From Thermoleophilum album (lineage in GTDB: Bacteria; Actinomycetota; Thermoleophilia; Solirubrobacterales; Thermoleophilaceae), in the NCBI RefSeq assembly GCF_900108055.1, contig NZ_FNWJ01000001.1, positions 744,001 to 808,000 on the forward strand: a stretch of 64,000 nt of DNA. The letters run 5' to 3'. A model generated the notes under the pieces. That model was not told the DNA's origin and ran no database searches. It saw only the letters and a list, made by a program, of their open reading frames with translations. Below are positions 6,377 through 16,243 of this stretch, piece by piece; positions within the stretch are counted from its first letter, which is position 1; every line of letters starts with the position of its first letter. Position numbers and translations under genes: made by a program.

Positions 6377-7488
6377 AGCGGATCGGGATCGTTGGGCTCC
6401 CGAACGCCGGCAAGAGCTCGCTCTTCCGGGCGCTTTCGCGACAGGCCGCCGAGGTCGCGCCTTACCCGTTTACGACGGTCGAGCCGAACGTGGCGGTCGT
6501 GCCGATCCCCGATCCCCGCCTCGACCAGGTGGCGCGCGTTTTGAACGCGTCCCCGGTTGTCTACGAGACCATCGAGCTGCGCGATATCGCGGGTCTCGTG
6601 CGCGGGGCGCACCGCGGCGAAGGTCTTGGCAACCGCTTTCTGGCGCAGATCCGCGAGGTCGACGCCGTAGTAGTCGTCGTGCGTGCGTTTTCGGCGCCCG
6701 ACGTCCCGCATCCCGACGGGCGCGTCGACCCCGTCGCCGACGCGGAGCTCCTAGAAACCGAACTCCTCTTCGCTGATCTTGAGCGAGTCGAGGAACGCCT
6801 GGAGCGCGCTCGCCGACGCGCCCGCTCGCTCGAGCGTGCAGCCGTTGCGGAGCGCGACTGGCTGGAGGCACTCAAAGCACGGCTCGAGCGCGGCCAGCCG
6901 GCCCGCGGTCTCGAGCCCCCCGAGGACGCGCCGCAGGCCGCCCGCGAGCTGGGCGCCATCACCGCCAAACCGTTCCTGTACGTAGCGAACGTCGACGAGG
7001 GCTCGGCGCTCGAGCCTCCGGCCGAACTGGTGGCCCATGTCGCGCGGCGCGGCGCCCATGCGATCGCGGTGAGCGCACGGCTCGAAGCTGAGCTGGCGGA
7101 GCTGGAGCCTGCCGAGGCCGAGGCGATGCGCCGCGACCTCGGCTTCTCCGAAGGTGTGCTCGAACGCGTGGTCGGGGCCGCTTTCCGGTTGCTGGGGCTC
7201 GTCGTTTTCTTCACCGCGCACGAGGGCGCCGAGGCGCGGGCCCACGCGGTCCCGGCCGGCACCGTTGCGCGACGCGCCGCCCGCGAGGTGCACAGCGACA
7301 TGGAACGCGGCTTCGTAGCGGCGGAGGTGGTGGCTTGGAACGATCTCGTCGCCGCCGGCTCACTGCAGGCCGCCCGTGAGCGCGCGCTTTTGCGCACGGA
7401 GGGACGCGATTACCTGGTGCGCGACGGCGACGTGCTGCGTTTCCGCTTCACACCGCCGAGGGTCAGCGCAGGGCGAGCGGCGGGGTGA
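6373..7488 (+). CDS. ychF: YchF/OLA1-family ATPase
   Basis: A 371-residue Obg-superfamily P-loop protein that, unlike most relatives, prefers ATP; family members bind ribosomes and respond to oxidative stress. Seen: G1 loop GLPNAGKSS at residues 7-15, DIAGLV as the G3 region, NVDE in place of the GTPase NKXD specificity motif (expected for YchF), a long Arg/Glu-rich coiled-coil insert, and a C-terminal TGS domain beginning LVVFFTAHEG. The tail has the usual GRDYLVRDGDVLRFRF. The start overlaps the PAP2 phosphatase stop, and the 3' end overlaps the convergent SpoIID gene by 26 bases. Confidence 0.92.
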   Translation: MKRIGIVGLPNAGKSSLFRALSRQAAEVAPYPFTTVEPNVAVVPIPDPRLDQVARVLNASPVVYETIELRDIAGLVRGAHRGEGLGNRFLAQIREVDAVVVVVRAFSAPDVPHPDGRVDPVADAELLETELLFADLERVEERLERARRRARSLERAAVAERDWLEALKARLERGQPARGLEPPEDAPQAARELGAITAKPFLYVANVDEGSALEPPAELVAHVARRGAHAIAVSARLEAELAELEPAEAEAMRRDLGFSEGVLERVVGAAFRLLGLVVFFTAHEGAEARAHAVPAGTVARRAAREVHSDMERGFVAAEVVAWNDLVAAGSLQAARERALLRTEGRDYLVRDGDVLRFRFTPPRVSAGRAAG

Positions 7489-8848
7489 CCACAGAGCCCA
7501 CGCGGGCGCGCCAAACGCCGGGCTTCGCAAGCGCTACCCGGAAGCCGCCGCCCCGGGTCAAGACGGCGACTCCGGCCTGCCGGAAGCGCCCGCCTTCGAG
7601 GCGTTCCAGAACCAGTAGTCGGGCGGCCGGAGCGGGGTCGAGCAGTCCGCTGAACAACCACCTGGTAGGCGGCCCCGCGCTGCTCGCCGCATGCGCCGAG
7701 ACGCGTCGCGCGCTGACGTCAACGCGCGTGATTGTGAACCACGTCGAGCGCAGGCCAAGGCGTCGACGCAGCACCTCGCCGGTAGTCGACACGGACCCGC
7801 CGGTGCCGTCGATGCGTGCCCGCAAGACACGCGGCGAGACACCTCGCTTGGTTGCGACGATGCGGCGCAGGTGGCCGCGTAAAAGCCCGCGCAGCCGCGC
7901 CTCGATCGCGCGGGGCGCGAAGCTCACTTGCCAGCGGTGGTACGGCGAGATCTTGTCGCCCGGATCATCGACCCCGACGAGATACGCGAGCGGCGAGGCG
8001 AAGACGTTCTCCACGTTCTCGGTCTTGCCACCGGAGCTCGAATGGAAGAAGGTGCGCGCGATCTCACCCTCGTAGGTAACGACCTCGCCGCGAGTGGCGG
8101 CGACTGCGTTGTCGGTGGACGGCGTCTCGGCCGCGACGCCCCGGTAGACCTGCGAACGCGTGTCCGGGTAGAGCTGGAACCAACCGCCTGAGCGCGTCGA
8201 CAAGGCGTAGCTGCGCGCCGCCACCGCTTGAGCCTTCAGCGCCTCGGGCATCCAGCTCGGTGGGACCTCATCAGGCACCACCCCGCGCAAGTAGTCCTCC
8301 ACGCTCACGACGTTCACCACCGCCAGACGCCCGCCCTCCACGCGCAGCTCGAGCGCACCCCGCCAACGACCTGCGCGCAGGCCGGCAAGGGTGGGTGCCA
8401 GCAGAGTCAAGGTTTCGCCGCGTGGAGGCTGGAATACGAGCGGTTCGCGCGACTGCGCAAGCGTCCGGCGAGCCGCATCACGGACCTTCATGCGTCCGCG
8501 GTCCAGCACGACCGTCAGCGGTTGCTCGGGCTCGCTCGAGCGCTCGCCGACACGCGCGGCTCCCCCCACCTTCAGCGATTTCAGTCCGGTAGCGAGTAGC
8601 ACGCGCACCGTTACGGTCGGCAAGCGCTCGATTGTGGTTCCGGGGTAGAAGTGGTCGAGAATTTCGCGGTAGTCGGCACCGGTCAGCGCCATCCCCTGCG
8701 CTCCCCACTGACTCATCCCAGCGCCATGACCGAAGCCCGCGCCACGCACCACGAACGTGCTCTTCGCCTGGCCCTTCGCCTGCGCCGTGGCGCCGAGCAA
8801 CAAGGCGAGGACGAGGGCCAGCACTGTCGGGCGAAGCGTCAAGCTCAT
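7463..8848 (-). CDS. secreted SpoIID/LytB-domain protein
   Basis: A 461-residue exported protein. An N-terminal signal peptide (PTVLALVLALLLGATAQA) is followed by VRGAGFGHGAGMSQWGAQGMA, a motif of SpoIID/LytB proteins. The central SpoIID domain has the conserved VEDYLRGVVPDEVP, LKAQAVAARSYAL and FFHSSSGGKTENV segments. Relatives are peptidoglycan-degrading or amidase-enhancing enzymes; here there is no sporulation context, so a cell-wall remodelling role is inferred. The C-terminal 100 residues form an additional beta-rich region of uncertain role. It is divergent from the aldehyde dehydrogenase gene and convergent with ychF. Confidence 0.85.
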   Translation of the reverse strand: MSLTLRPTVLALVLALLLGATAQAKGQAKSTFVVRGAGFGHGAGMSQWGAQGMALTGADYREILDHFYPGTTIERLPTVTVRVLLATGLKSLKVGGAARVGERSSEPEQPLTVVLDRGRMKVRDAARRTLAQSREPLVFQPPRGETLTLLAPTLAGLRAGRWRGALELRVEGGRLAVVNVVSVEDYLRGVVPDEVPPSWMPEALKAQAVAARSYALSTRSGGWFQLYPDTRSQVYRGVAAETPSTDNAVAATRGEVVTYEGEIARTFFHSSSGGKTENVENVFASPLAYLVGVDDPGDKISPYHRWQVSFAPRAIEARLRGLLRGHLRRIVATKRGVSPRVLRARIDGTGGSVSTTGEVLRRRLGLRSTWFTITRVDVSARRVSAHAASSAGPPTRWLFSGLLDPAPAARLLVLERLEGGRFRQAGVAVLTRGGGFRVALAKPGVWRARVGSVVTPPLALR

Positions 8849-9002
8849 CGAGTAGAAGGAACGCGCTGCTTGAGCGAGAGTAGCGCTCGCACCCTAGCCT
8901 TGAGGCCGCACGTGCGCGGCGTGCGCCGCTCTTCGGGTGGCGTCCGGGCGCAGACCTACTGCGTCTCACCGAGCACCGACAAGGCGGAGAAGGGGGTTAG
9001 TG

Positions 9003-10472
9003 ATGGCCGTCGCCGCTGCTGCGAGAGAGGTCGTCGAGGCGGTACCAAAGGCGCTTTTGATAGCCGGTGAGTGGCGGTCGGCGACGGGCGGGGGCCGCTT
9101 CGCAGTCGAGGATCCGGCCACCGGCGAAGCGCTCTGCGAGGTCGCCGACGCGACGTCCAGCGACGCCCTCCAAGCGCTTGCCGCGGCCGCCGACGCGCAG
9201 GCATCGTGGGCGCGATCGGCGCCTAACGAGCGCGCCGAGATCCTCTGGCGAGCGTTCGAGCGACTGCGTGCGCGCGCCGACGAGCTGGCGCTCTTGATGA
9301 CGCTCGAGATGGGCAAGCCGCTGGCCGAGTCGCGCGCGGAGATCCTCTACGCGGCCGAGTTCTTTCGCTGGTTCTCCGGCGAGGCGCTCCGGCTCGACGG
9401 TTACCTGAAGCGTTCCGGTGATGCGCGCAGCCGCATCCTCGTCGCTCGCGAGCCGGTCGGTCCTTGCCTGTTCGTCACGCCTTGGAATTTCCCGACCGCG
9501 ATGGGAACCCGCAAGATTGGACCGGCGATCGCCGCCGGTTGCACGATGGTTTGGAAACCGGCCCGACTGACGCCGCTGTCGGCGCTCGCGCTCGCCGAGT
9601 TGCTCAGCGAGTGCGGACTGCCAGCGGGCGTGCTCAACGTCGTGACCGCCAGCAGCGCTTCGGCGGTGACCGAGCCGCTGCTGCGCGACCCACGGCTACG
9701 CAAGCTGTCCTTCACCGGTTCGACGGAGGTGGGACGCCAGCTAATGGCGGCGGCGGGCCAGCGGATCCTGCGCGTTTCGCTGGAGCTCGGCGGCAACGCA
9801 CCGTTTGTGGTCTTCGACGACGCCGACTTCGAGGCCGCCATCGAAGGCGCCGTGCTCGCCAAGATGCGCAACATCGGTGAGGCCTGCACCGCTGCCAACC
9901 GCTTCCTGGTGGCTGAGCCGCTCGCCGAAAAGTTCGCGAGGGCGCTAGCTGAGCGCTTGCGGGGTCTGCGACTTGGGCACGGCAGTGACCCGAAGGTCCG
10001 CGTCGGCCCTCTGATCGACGAGCAGCAGCGGACGAAGGTGCGCGACCTCGTCGATGACGCGGTCGCGCGGGGCGCGCGGGTGCTGGTCGGCGGACGTGCT
10101 CCCGAGGGCCCCGGCTACTTCTACGAGCCGACCGTCCTCTACCCGGTTCCCGAGGGTGCGCGTCTGCTTAGCGAGGAGATCTTCGGGCCGGTCGCACCGA
10201 TCCGTGCGTTCGCGAGCGAGGAGCAGGCGATCGCCGAGGCGAACGCCTCCGAGTACGGCCTCGTCGCCTACGTATACACGCGCGATCTCGATCGCGCGCG
10301 CCGCGTCTGCGAGCAGCTGGAGTTCGGGATGATCGGCCTCAACCAGGGGCTGGTGTCGAACGCGGGAGCGCCGTTTGGTGGCATCAAGCAGTCGGGGGTC
10401 GGTCGCGAGGGAGGCAACGAGGGTGTTCGCGAGTACCTCGAGACGAAGTACGTCGCCCTCGCCGCGCCCTAG
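9003..10472 (+). CDS. gabD: succinate-semialdehyde dehydrogenase (NADP+-type)
   Basis: A 489-residue aldehyde dehydrogenase. I start at ATG 9003, behind a purine-rich AAGGGGG, rather than at the in-frame ATG 8937, whose extra 22 residues are Arg-rich and lack homology. Catalytic features are the general base in LELGGNAP, the nucleophile in GEACTAANR, and the Rossmann segment FTGSTEVGR. The MGKPLAESRAEI, VTPWNFPTAM and GLNQGLVSNAGAPFGGIKQSG segments are those of GabD-type enzymes, which oxidise succinic semialdehyde to succinate in GABA catabolism. No transaminase gene (gabT) is nearby, so the physiological substrate is inferred from the family. Confidence 0.87.
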   Translation: MAVAAAAREVVEAVPKALLIAGEWRSATGGGRFAVEDPATGEALCEVADATSSDALQALAAAADAQASWARSAPNERAEILWRAFERLRARADELALLMTLEMGKPLAESRAEILYAAEFFRWFSGEALRLDGYLKRSGDARSRILVAREPVGPCLFVTPWNFPTAMGTRKIGPAIAAGCTMVWKPARLTPLSALALAELLSECGLPAGVLNVVTASSASAVTEPLLRDPRLRKLSFTGSTEVGRQLMAAAGQRILRVSLELGGNAPFVVFDDADFEAAIEGAVLAKMRNIGEACTAANRFLVAEPLAEKFARALAERLRGLRLGHGSDPKVRVGPLIDEQQRTKVRDLVDDAVARGARVLVGGRAPEGPGYFYEPTVLYPVPEGARLLSEEIFGPVAPIRAFASEEQAIAEANASEYGLVAYVYTRDLDRARRVCEQLEFGMIGLNQGLVSNAGAPFGGIKQSGVGREGGNEGVREYLETKYVALAAP

Positions 10473-10498
10473 ACGCGCCGTCCCCGTGGCTTCTGAAC

Positions 10499-10639
10499 GC
10501 GCCGCGCGCTAAACGCGACTACCCCTGAACGCGCCGCGCGCTAAACGCGACGGCCCCTGAACCCGCGCCGCGCAAAACGCGCGCCGCGCGCTAAACGCGA
10601 CGGCCCCTGAACCCGCGCCGCGCAAAACGCGCGCCGCGC
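10499..10639. repeat. exact 50-bp tandem repeat between convergent genes
   Basis: Two identical 50-bp units (10531-10580 and 10581-10630) are followed by the first nine bases of a third and preceded by a diverged partial unit (10499-10530). Each contains GCGCGCTAAACGCG and GCGCAAAACGC elements able to form GC-rich hairpins. The array fills the gap between the gabD stop and the fumC stop, so it may serve as a two-way terminator or simply be unstable GC-rich DNA. The unit is not a multiple of three and carries no gene. Confidence 0.85.
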
Positions 10640-10642
10640 TTG

Positions 10643-11983
10643 CTACGCGCTCGCCTTCTTGGCGGTCGACTCGCCGCGTGCCATCGCCGCGAGATCGAGT
10701 GCGGCGTCTAGGACGTCTTCGGCGACACCCTTCTCCAGTGCGACCTCTCGGATCGTGCGCTGCGAAGCGACCGCCTCTTTGACGATCTCGGTGGCACGGT
10801 CGTAGCCGATGTACGGGTTGAGCGCCGTCGCGATCGCCGGCGTCGACTCTGCGTAGCGGCGCAGTACCTCGACGTTGGCAACGAGGCCGTCCACGCACTT
10901 CTCGGCTAGCAGGCGCGAGCCGGAGGCGAGGATCTTGATCGAATGCAGCAGGTTGCGGGCGATCAGCGGTACGCGCACGTTCAACTCGAAGTTGCCTTGA
11001 CTGCCCGCCATCGCGATCGCGGCGTCGTTGCCGACCACCTGGTTGGCGATCTGCAGTACCACTTCGGGAATCACCGGGTTGACCTTGCCCGGCATGATCG
11101 AAGAGCCCTTCTGGAGTTCGGGAATCTGTAGCTCGGCTAGGCCACAGCGCGGTCCCGACCCCATCAGCACGAGGTCGTTGGCGATCTTGGTGAGCGAGAC
11201 TGCCAGCACGCGCAGGGCTCCAGAGAGCTCGACCAGGGCGTCGCGATTGGCCTGAGCTTCGAAGCGGTCGAGCGGCTCCCGCGGCTCGAGCCCGGTCTGC
11301 TCGTGGATCTTGCGGTGCACGCGACTCGCGAACTCCGGGTGGGTGTTCAGACCCGTGCCGGTCGCGGTGCCGCCGAGTGGTACCTGCAGCACGCGCGGGA
11401 GGGCTGCCAGGACGCGCTCACGGCCAAGGCGTATCTGGGCCGCGTAGCCCGCGAACTCCTGACCGAGGGTGACCGGTACGGCATCCATCATGTGCGTCCG
11501 CCCGGCCTTGACGACGTCACGCCACTCCTCGGCCTTCGCGGAGAGCGAACGCTCGAGCCGTTCGAGTGCCGGCAACAGGTCGTCGCGGACCTCCGCTGCT
11601 GCCGCGAGGTGGACGGCGGTCGGGAAGACGTCGTTCGAGGACTGCCCCATGTTCACGTGGTCGTTGGGGTGGACGTCGTCGCCCGCGAGACGCGCGATCA
11701 CCTCGTTCGCGTTCATGTTCGACGAGGTTCCCGACCCGGTCTGGAAGACGTCGACCGGGAACTGGTCGTCGTGCATACCGGCTGCCACCTCGTCGGCGGC
11801 GCGTGCGATCCGCTCGGCGCGGTCGGGGTCGAGCAGACCGAGCTCGCCGTTGACGCGCGCCGCCGCGGCCTTGATGCGACCGAGCCAGCGCACGACCGCT
11901 GTCGGCACCCTCTCCCCCGAAACCGGGAAGTTCTCGATCGCCTTGCGCGTTTCTGCTCCCCAAAGCTCGGTACGTGCGGTCAT
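10643..11983 (-). CDS. fumC: fumarate hydratase class II
   Basis: A 446-residue homotetrameric enzyme of the aspartase/fumarase superfamily that interconverts fumarate and L-malate in the TCA cycle. The superfamily signature [11 protein letters not shown] is intact, as are [25 protein letters not shown] and [10 protein letters not shown], which form the active site and substrate-binding regions. Start is GTG/ATG at 11983 behind a strong GGAAGGAGG. Length is normal for class II enzymes, which lack the iron-sulfur cluster of class I. It is transcribed divergently from the MerR-type regulator, with a 182-bp shared intergenic region; regulation of one by the other is possible but not shown. Confidence 0.95.
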   Translation of the reverse strand: MTARTELWGAETRKAIENFPVSGERVPTAVVRWLGRIKAAAARVNGELGLLDPDRAERIARAADEVAAGMHDDQFPVDVFQTGSGTSSNMNANEVIARLAGDDVHPNDHVNMGQSSNDVFPTAVHLAAAAEVRDDLLPALERLERSLSAKAEEWRDVVKAGRTHMMDAVPVTLGQEFAGYAAQIRLGRERVLAALPRVLQVPLGGTATGTGLNTHPEFASRVHRKIHEQTGLEPREPLDRFEAQANRDALVELSGALRVLAVSLTKIANDLVLMGSGPRCGLAELQIPELQKGSSIMPGKVNPVIPEVVLQIANQVVGNDAAIAMAGSQGNFELNVRVPLIARNLLHSIKILASGSRLLAEKCVDGLVANVEVLRRYAESTPAIATALNPYIGYDRATEIVKEAVASQRTIREVALEKGVAEDVLDAALDLAAMARGESTAKKASA

Positions 11984-12165
11984 CGGCCTCCTTCCGGGTC
12001 CGCCGGTCCGCGCGGGAGGCTACCGCGGCGCCGTCGCTGCCGTTCGGCGGTGCCGTGCGTGCTTTTTGCAAGAACGGTTTCAGAGCTTGTGCAACACCCC
12101 TCGGACGTGATCAGAATTCGCTCTGGTCGCCTCTCCCGGCGCCGGAGACGAGATCTTCTTTCGAA

Positions 12166-13104
12166 ATGAGAGCGGACCCAGGCACGCTCATCGGCATCCG
12201 CACGAATGCGGCCGCCGAGTTGCTGGGCGTCAGTCCCAACACCTTGCGCAGCTGGGAGCGCCGCTTCGGCTATCCACGACCGCGGCGTACGCCAGAGGGT
12301 CACCGACAGTACGACCTCCAGGAACTCGAGGCTCTGCGTCGCGCGCTGGTCGAGACCGGCAACATCTCTTCGGCGATCGAGATTGCGCGCCGTCGTGGCG
12401 AAGGTCCGAGCAACGAGCGGCGGCTGCTCGAGACGCTCGAATGCTTCGATGAGGAAGGCGCCGACCGGGTGCTCGAAGAGAGCCTCGCCGTGCGCTCGGT
12501 GGAGCGCACCGTCGAGGAAGTGCTGCTGCCGGCGCTCGAGGCGCTAGCGGCACGCGAGCGTCGCGAGGCCGAGCTGGAGGCTGCCTGCCGCTGGGCGACT
12601 GGCTGGATCCTCGCGGCTCGGCGAGTGGTGCCACCCGCCTCGCGGCCGCAAGGCGTGTTCCTGTTCGACGCGTCTGAACGTCTCGACGTCGAGGCGATTC
12701 ACGTACAAGCCCTCGAGCTCGCCGTGCGCCGCGCCGGTTTCCGGACGCTCCTGCTGCGCAGCGAAATCGCGCCCGACCGGCTGCTGCGCGCGATCCGTGC
12801 ACTCGATCCGATCGCCTTCGTGTTCTGTGGCGGCCGGACCACGCTCGACCGGATTGGCAGGCTGGTGCACGCGGTGCGCAAGCTGGGCTCATCTGCGCCG
12901 GTGCTCGAGTACCGCGATTCGATGCCGGTGCGCGGTGATCGCTCGCTGCCGACGCTTGGCCGCACACCGACTGAGGCGGTCGAGGCGCCACGCGTACTGG
13001 CCGAAGGCTCGAGTCCGTCAATCAAGAAGGCCTTCACTGCTCGTCGAGCAGCCGGCGCGCAAACGGCGACCGATCGTCCGCTCGCCGACGCGCTCCTAGC
13101 TTGA
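12166..13104 (+). CDS. MerR-type regulator with degenerate cobalamin-domain architecture
   Basis: A 312-residue protein; I start at ATG 12166 rather than the long upstream extension, whose sequence is unrelated. Residues about 10-80 are a MerR winged helix (NAAAELLGVSPNTLRSWERR, then a GHRQY wing). Residues about 85-165 form a helical bundle, and 170-260 a Rossmann-like domain (GVFLFDAS, LLLRSEI, IAFVFCGG). This is the layout of CarH/LitR-type light- or B12-responsive regulators. The DXHXXG cobalamin motif and the helical-bundle His expected in those proteins are not visible, so the ligand-binding domain may be cofactor-free or bind something else. Its target is unknown; divergent fumC is one candidate. 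Confidence 0.72.
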   Translation: MRADPGTLIGIRTNAAAELLGVSPNTLRSWERRFGYPRPRRTPEGHRQYDLQELEALRRALVETGNISSAIEIARRRGEGPSNERRLLETLECFDEEGADRVLEESLAVRSVERTVEEVLLPALEALAARERREAELEAACRWATGWILAARRVVPPASRPQGVFLFDASERLDVEAIHVQALELAVRRAGFRTLLLRSEIAPDRLLRAIRALDPIAFVFCGGRTTLDRIGRLVHAVRKLGSSAPVLEYRDSMPVRGDRSLPTLGRTPTEAVEAPRVLAEGSSPSIKKAFTARRAAGAQTATDRPLADALLA

Positions 13105-13132
13105 GCCCATCAGCGCCGTAGAATCGCGCGCC

Positions 13133-16100
13133 ATGCCTCGCTTCGAGCCAGTGGAGCCGAGCGTCGACCTGCCGCGGCTCGAGGAAAGCGTGCTCGAGCG
13201 CTGGCGTCGTCACGGCGTGTTCGAGGAGTCGATCCGGCGACGCCGTGGTGCGCCCCGCTTCGTCTTCTACGAAGGGCCGCCGACGGCCAACGGGCGTCCT
13301 GGCTCTCACCACGTGCTGTCGCGGGTTTTCAAGGACGTCTTCCCGCGCTACAAGACGATGCGCGGCTATCTCGTCGAGCGCAAGGCCGGGTGGGACTGCC
13401 ACGGTCTGCCGGTCGAACTGGAGATCGAACGTGAGCTCGGGCTCAGCTCCAAGCAGGAGATCGAGCGCTTCGGGATCGCCGAGTTCAACAAGCGTTGCCG
13501 GGAGTCGGTGTTCAAGTACATCGAGGACTGGAACCGCCTGACCGAGCGCATCGGCTTCTGGATCGACCTCGACGACGCCTACGCAACGCTCACCAACGAC
13601 TACATCGAGTCGGTTTGGTGGTCGCTGCGCCAAGTCTTCGACAAGGGTCTGCTTTACGAGGGCCACAAAGTCGTCCCCTACTGCCCCCGTTGCGGGACCG
13701 CGCTCTCGTCGCACGAAGTTGCTCTCGGTTACCGCGAGGTCAGCGACCCCAGCGTCTACGTGCGTTTCCCGCTGGTGGACGAGCCCGGGACGTCGCTACT
13801 CGGCTGGACGACCACGCCCTGGACCTTGCTCTCGAACGCGGCCCTCGCTGTTAACCCGCAGGTCGAGTACGCCCGCGTGCGCTACCGGGGCGAACAGTTG
13901 ATCCTCGCTGCCGAGCTCGTCGAACGGGTGCTCGGCGAGGATGCCGAAGTGATCGAGCGGATGCCTGGCTCGGCGCTGGTCGGCCGTCGCTACCGCCCGC
14001 CGTTCGACTTCATCACCGATTGGGGACCCCACGGCCACACCGTGCTTCCTGCCGACTTCGTGACGGTCGAGGAGGGCACCGGTGTCGTGCACACGGCGGT
14101 GGCCTTCGGCGAAGACGACTTCCGGCTGGGGCAGGAGTACGGCCTACCGGTGCACAACCCGGTTCGCGAGGACGGCACCTTCGACGAGCGGATGGGGCAA
14201 TTCGCGGGGCTATTCGTCAAGGACGCCGACCCGCGCATCATCGAGGCGCTGCGGGAGTCGGGACGGCTGCTGCGCGCCGAGGAGATCGTCCACTCCTATC
14301 CCCACTGCTGGCGCTGCGACACACCGCTCCTCTACTACGCCAAGACGAGCTGGTACGTCCGTACCACCGCCGTGCGCGAGCGCATGCTCGAAGAGAACGA
14401 GCGGGTGCGCTGGTACCCCGAGCACATCAAGCACGGTCGGTTCGGTAACTGGCTCGCCAACAACGTCGACTGGGCGCTCTCGCGTGAGCGCTACTGGGGT
14501 ACGCCGCTGCCGATCTGGCGCTGTGGCGAGGGGCACCTGCACTGCGTTGGATCGATCGCCGAGCTGCGCGAGCTCGCTGGCGCGGTGCCCGACGACCTGC
14601 ACAAGCCCTACATCGACGAGGTCGTTTTCCCGTGCCCCCAATGCGGCGGGTCGATGCGTCGGGTGCCGGAGGTCATCGACGCTTGGTGGGACTCGGGCGC
14701 AATGCCGTTCGCGCAGTGGCACTTCCCGTTCGAGAACCGCGAGCGCTTCGAGCAGAACTTCCCCGCCGACTACATCAGCGAGGCCATCGACCAGACCCGT
14801 GGCTGGTTCTACTCGTTGCTCGCGGTCTCGACCCTGCTGTTCGATCGCAGCCCCTACCGGACCGTCCTGTGCCTCGGGCTGATCCTCGACGAGCAGGGCC
14901 AGAAGATGTCGAAGTCGCGCGGCAACGTCGTCGACCCGTGGGACGTAATCGGCAGTTTCGGGGCCGACGCCTTCCGCTGGTACTACTTCACCGCCAAGCA
15001 GCCCTGGGACGGCTACCGCTTCTCGCTGGAGACGGTCGGCGAGGCGACGCGCCCGTTCCTGCGGACGCTCTGGAGCACCTACCACTTCTTCGTGCTCTAC
15101 GCGAACCTCGCCGAGCAGGAGCTGCCGGAGCTCGACGAGGTCGCGTTGGCGCCGCTCGACCGCTGGCTTCTGTCGCGCCTGGCTGGCCTCTGCGAGCGCG
15201 TGATCGAGCGCATGGACGACTACGACACGACGAGCGCCGGGCGGGCGATCGCCGACTTCGTCGACGAGCTGTCGAACTGGTATGTGCGCCTCACGCGCCG
15301 GCGTTTCTGGGACGGCGAGCCCGCCGCCTTGGCGACGCTCCGCCACGTGCTCGTCGAGCTGGCGAAGCTGATCGCGCCGTTTACGCCCTTCCTGGCCGAT
15401 GCGATCTACACCAACCTCGACGGTCGCGAGACGTCGGTGCACCTCTGTGACTTTCCGCAGCCCGGCGCTCGCGACCGCGAGCTCGAGTGGCAGATCGATG
15501 TGGTGCGCGAGGTCGTCGAGCTGGGGCGGGCCGCGCGTGCTCAGGCCGGCGTCAAGCTGCGCCAGCCGCTGCGTGAGGCGGCGGTCTTAGCGCCCGGGCG
15601 CGAGCGTGCGGCGATCGAGCGCTTCGAGGACCTGGTGCGTGACGAGCTGAACGTCAAGAGCGTTCGCTACGTCGAAGCAGCGGAGCAGCTCGGACGGGTC
15701 GCGATCAAGCCGAACTGGCGGCGCCTCGGCCCACGTTTCGGGCCACGGATGCCGCGACTTGCCGAGGCCATCGCTGCACTGCCGGGAGCCGAAGTGGCGA
15801 GCCGCTTGCGCGCTGGCGAGCCCGTGACTATCGAGCTCGAAGGCGAGCGAATCGAGCTGGGCCCCGACGACCTGCAGGTCGTGCTCGAGCCACTAGAGGG
15901 CTATCAGGTCGAGCGCTCCGGCACGCATGCCGTCGGCGTCGATCTCGAGATCGACGAAGCGCTGCGCCGGGAGGGTCTTGCTCGAGAACTCGTGCACGCG
16001 ATCCAGAACGCTCGCAAAGAGGCCGGCTTGCGGGTCGAGGATCGCATCCGCCTGGCCTTGGCCGGCGACGACGAACTGCTCGCCGTCGCCCGTCAGTTCG

Positions 16101-16228
16101 AGCGCGAAATCGCCCGCGAGACGCTCGCCCTAGAGGTTGCCTACGGCGCCGACCGCACTGAGCGGCGCTTCCAAGCGCGGGTCGACGGACGCGAGATCGT
16201 TATCGGCCTCGAGCCGGCGTCGAGCTGA
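13133..16228 (+). CDS. ileS: isoleucyl-tRNA synthetase
   Basis: A 1031-residue class I synthetase that charges tRNA-Ile with isoleucine. The HIGH-type signature appears as PPTANGRPGSHHVLSR near residue 45 and the KMSKS loop as KMSKSRGN near residue 590. A large editing (CP1) domain lies between them, including the GWTTTPWTL segment. The G-x-HHV form of the signature and the long C-terminus resemble the second, eukaryote-like IleRS subtype often found in actinobacteria and thermophiles, a type commonly less sensitive to mupirocin; that is inference. ATG start is 28 bases after the MerR gene stop, with thioredoxin convergent at the 3' end. Confidence 0.95.
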   Translation: MPRFEPVEPSVDLPRLEESVLERWRRHGVFEESIRRRRGAPRFVFYEGPPTANGRPGSHHVLSRVFKDVFPRYKTMRGYLVERKAGWDCHGLPVELEIERELGLSSKQEIERFGIAEFNKRCRESVFKYIEDWNRLTERIGFWIDLDDAYATLTNDYIESVWWSLRQVFDKGLLYEGHKVVPYCPRCGTALSSHEVALGYREVSDPSVYVRFPLVDEPGTSLLGWTTTPWTLLSNAALAVNPQVEYARVRYRGEQLILAAELVERVLGEDAEVIERMPGSALVGRRYRPPFDFITDWGPHGHTVLPADFVTVEEGTGVVHTAVAFGEDDFRLGQEYGLPVHNPVREDGTFDERMGQFAGLFVKDADPRIIEALRESGRLLRAEEIVHSYPHCWRCDTPLLYYAKTSWYVRTTAVRERMLEENERVRWYPEHIKHGRFGNWLANNVDWALSRERYWGTPLPIWRCGEGHLHCVGSIAELRELAGAVPDDLHKPYIDEVVFPCPQCGGSMRRVPEVIDAWWDSGAMPFAQWHFPFENRERFEQNFPADYISEAIDQTRGWFYSLLAVSTLLFDRSPYRTVLCLGLILDEQGQKMSKSRGNVVDPWDVIGSFGADAFRWYYFTAKQPWDGYRFSLETVGEATRPFLRTLWSTYHFFVLYANLAEQELPELDEVALAPLDRWLLSRLAGLCERVIERMDDYDTTSAGRAIADFVDELSNWYVRLTRRRFWDGEPAALATLRHVLVELAKLIAPFTPFLADAIYTNLDGRETSVHLCDFPQPGARDRELEWQIDVVREVVELGRAARAQAGVKLRQPLREAAVLAPGRERAAIERFEDLVRDELNVKSVRYVEAAEQLGRVAIKPNWRRLGPRFGPRMPRLAEAIAALPGAEVASRLRAGEPVTIELEGERIELGPDDLQVVLEPLEGYQVERSGTHAVGVDLEIDEALRREGLARELVHAIQNARKEAGLRVEDRIRLALAGDDELLAVARQFEREIARETLALEVAYGADRTERRFQARVDGREIVIGLEPASS

Positions 16229-16243
16229 GCTGGGCGTGGCGAA

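Noticed and set aside
10499-10639. CRISPR-like array
   Set aside because: The 50-bp units are contiguous without spacers, so they are plain tandem repeats.
14210-15442. 410-residue minus-strand ORF opposite ileS
   Set aside because: Composition-driven open frame antisense to a conserved synthetase.
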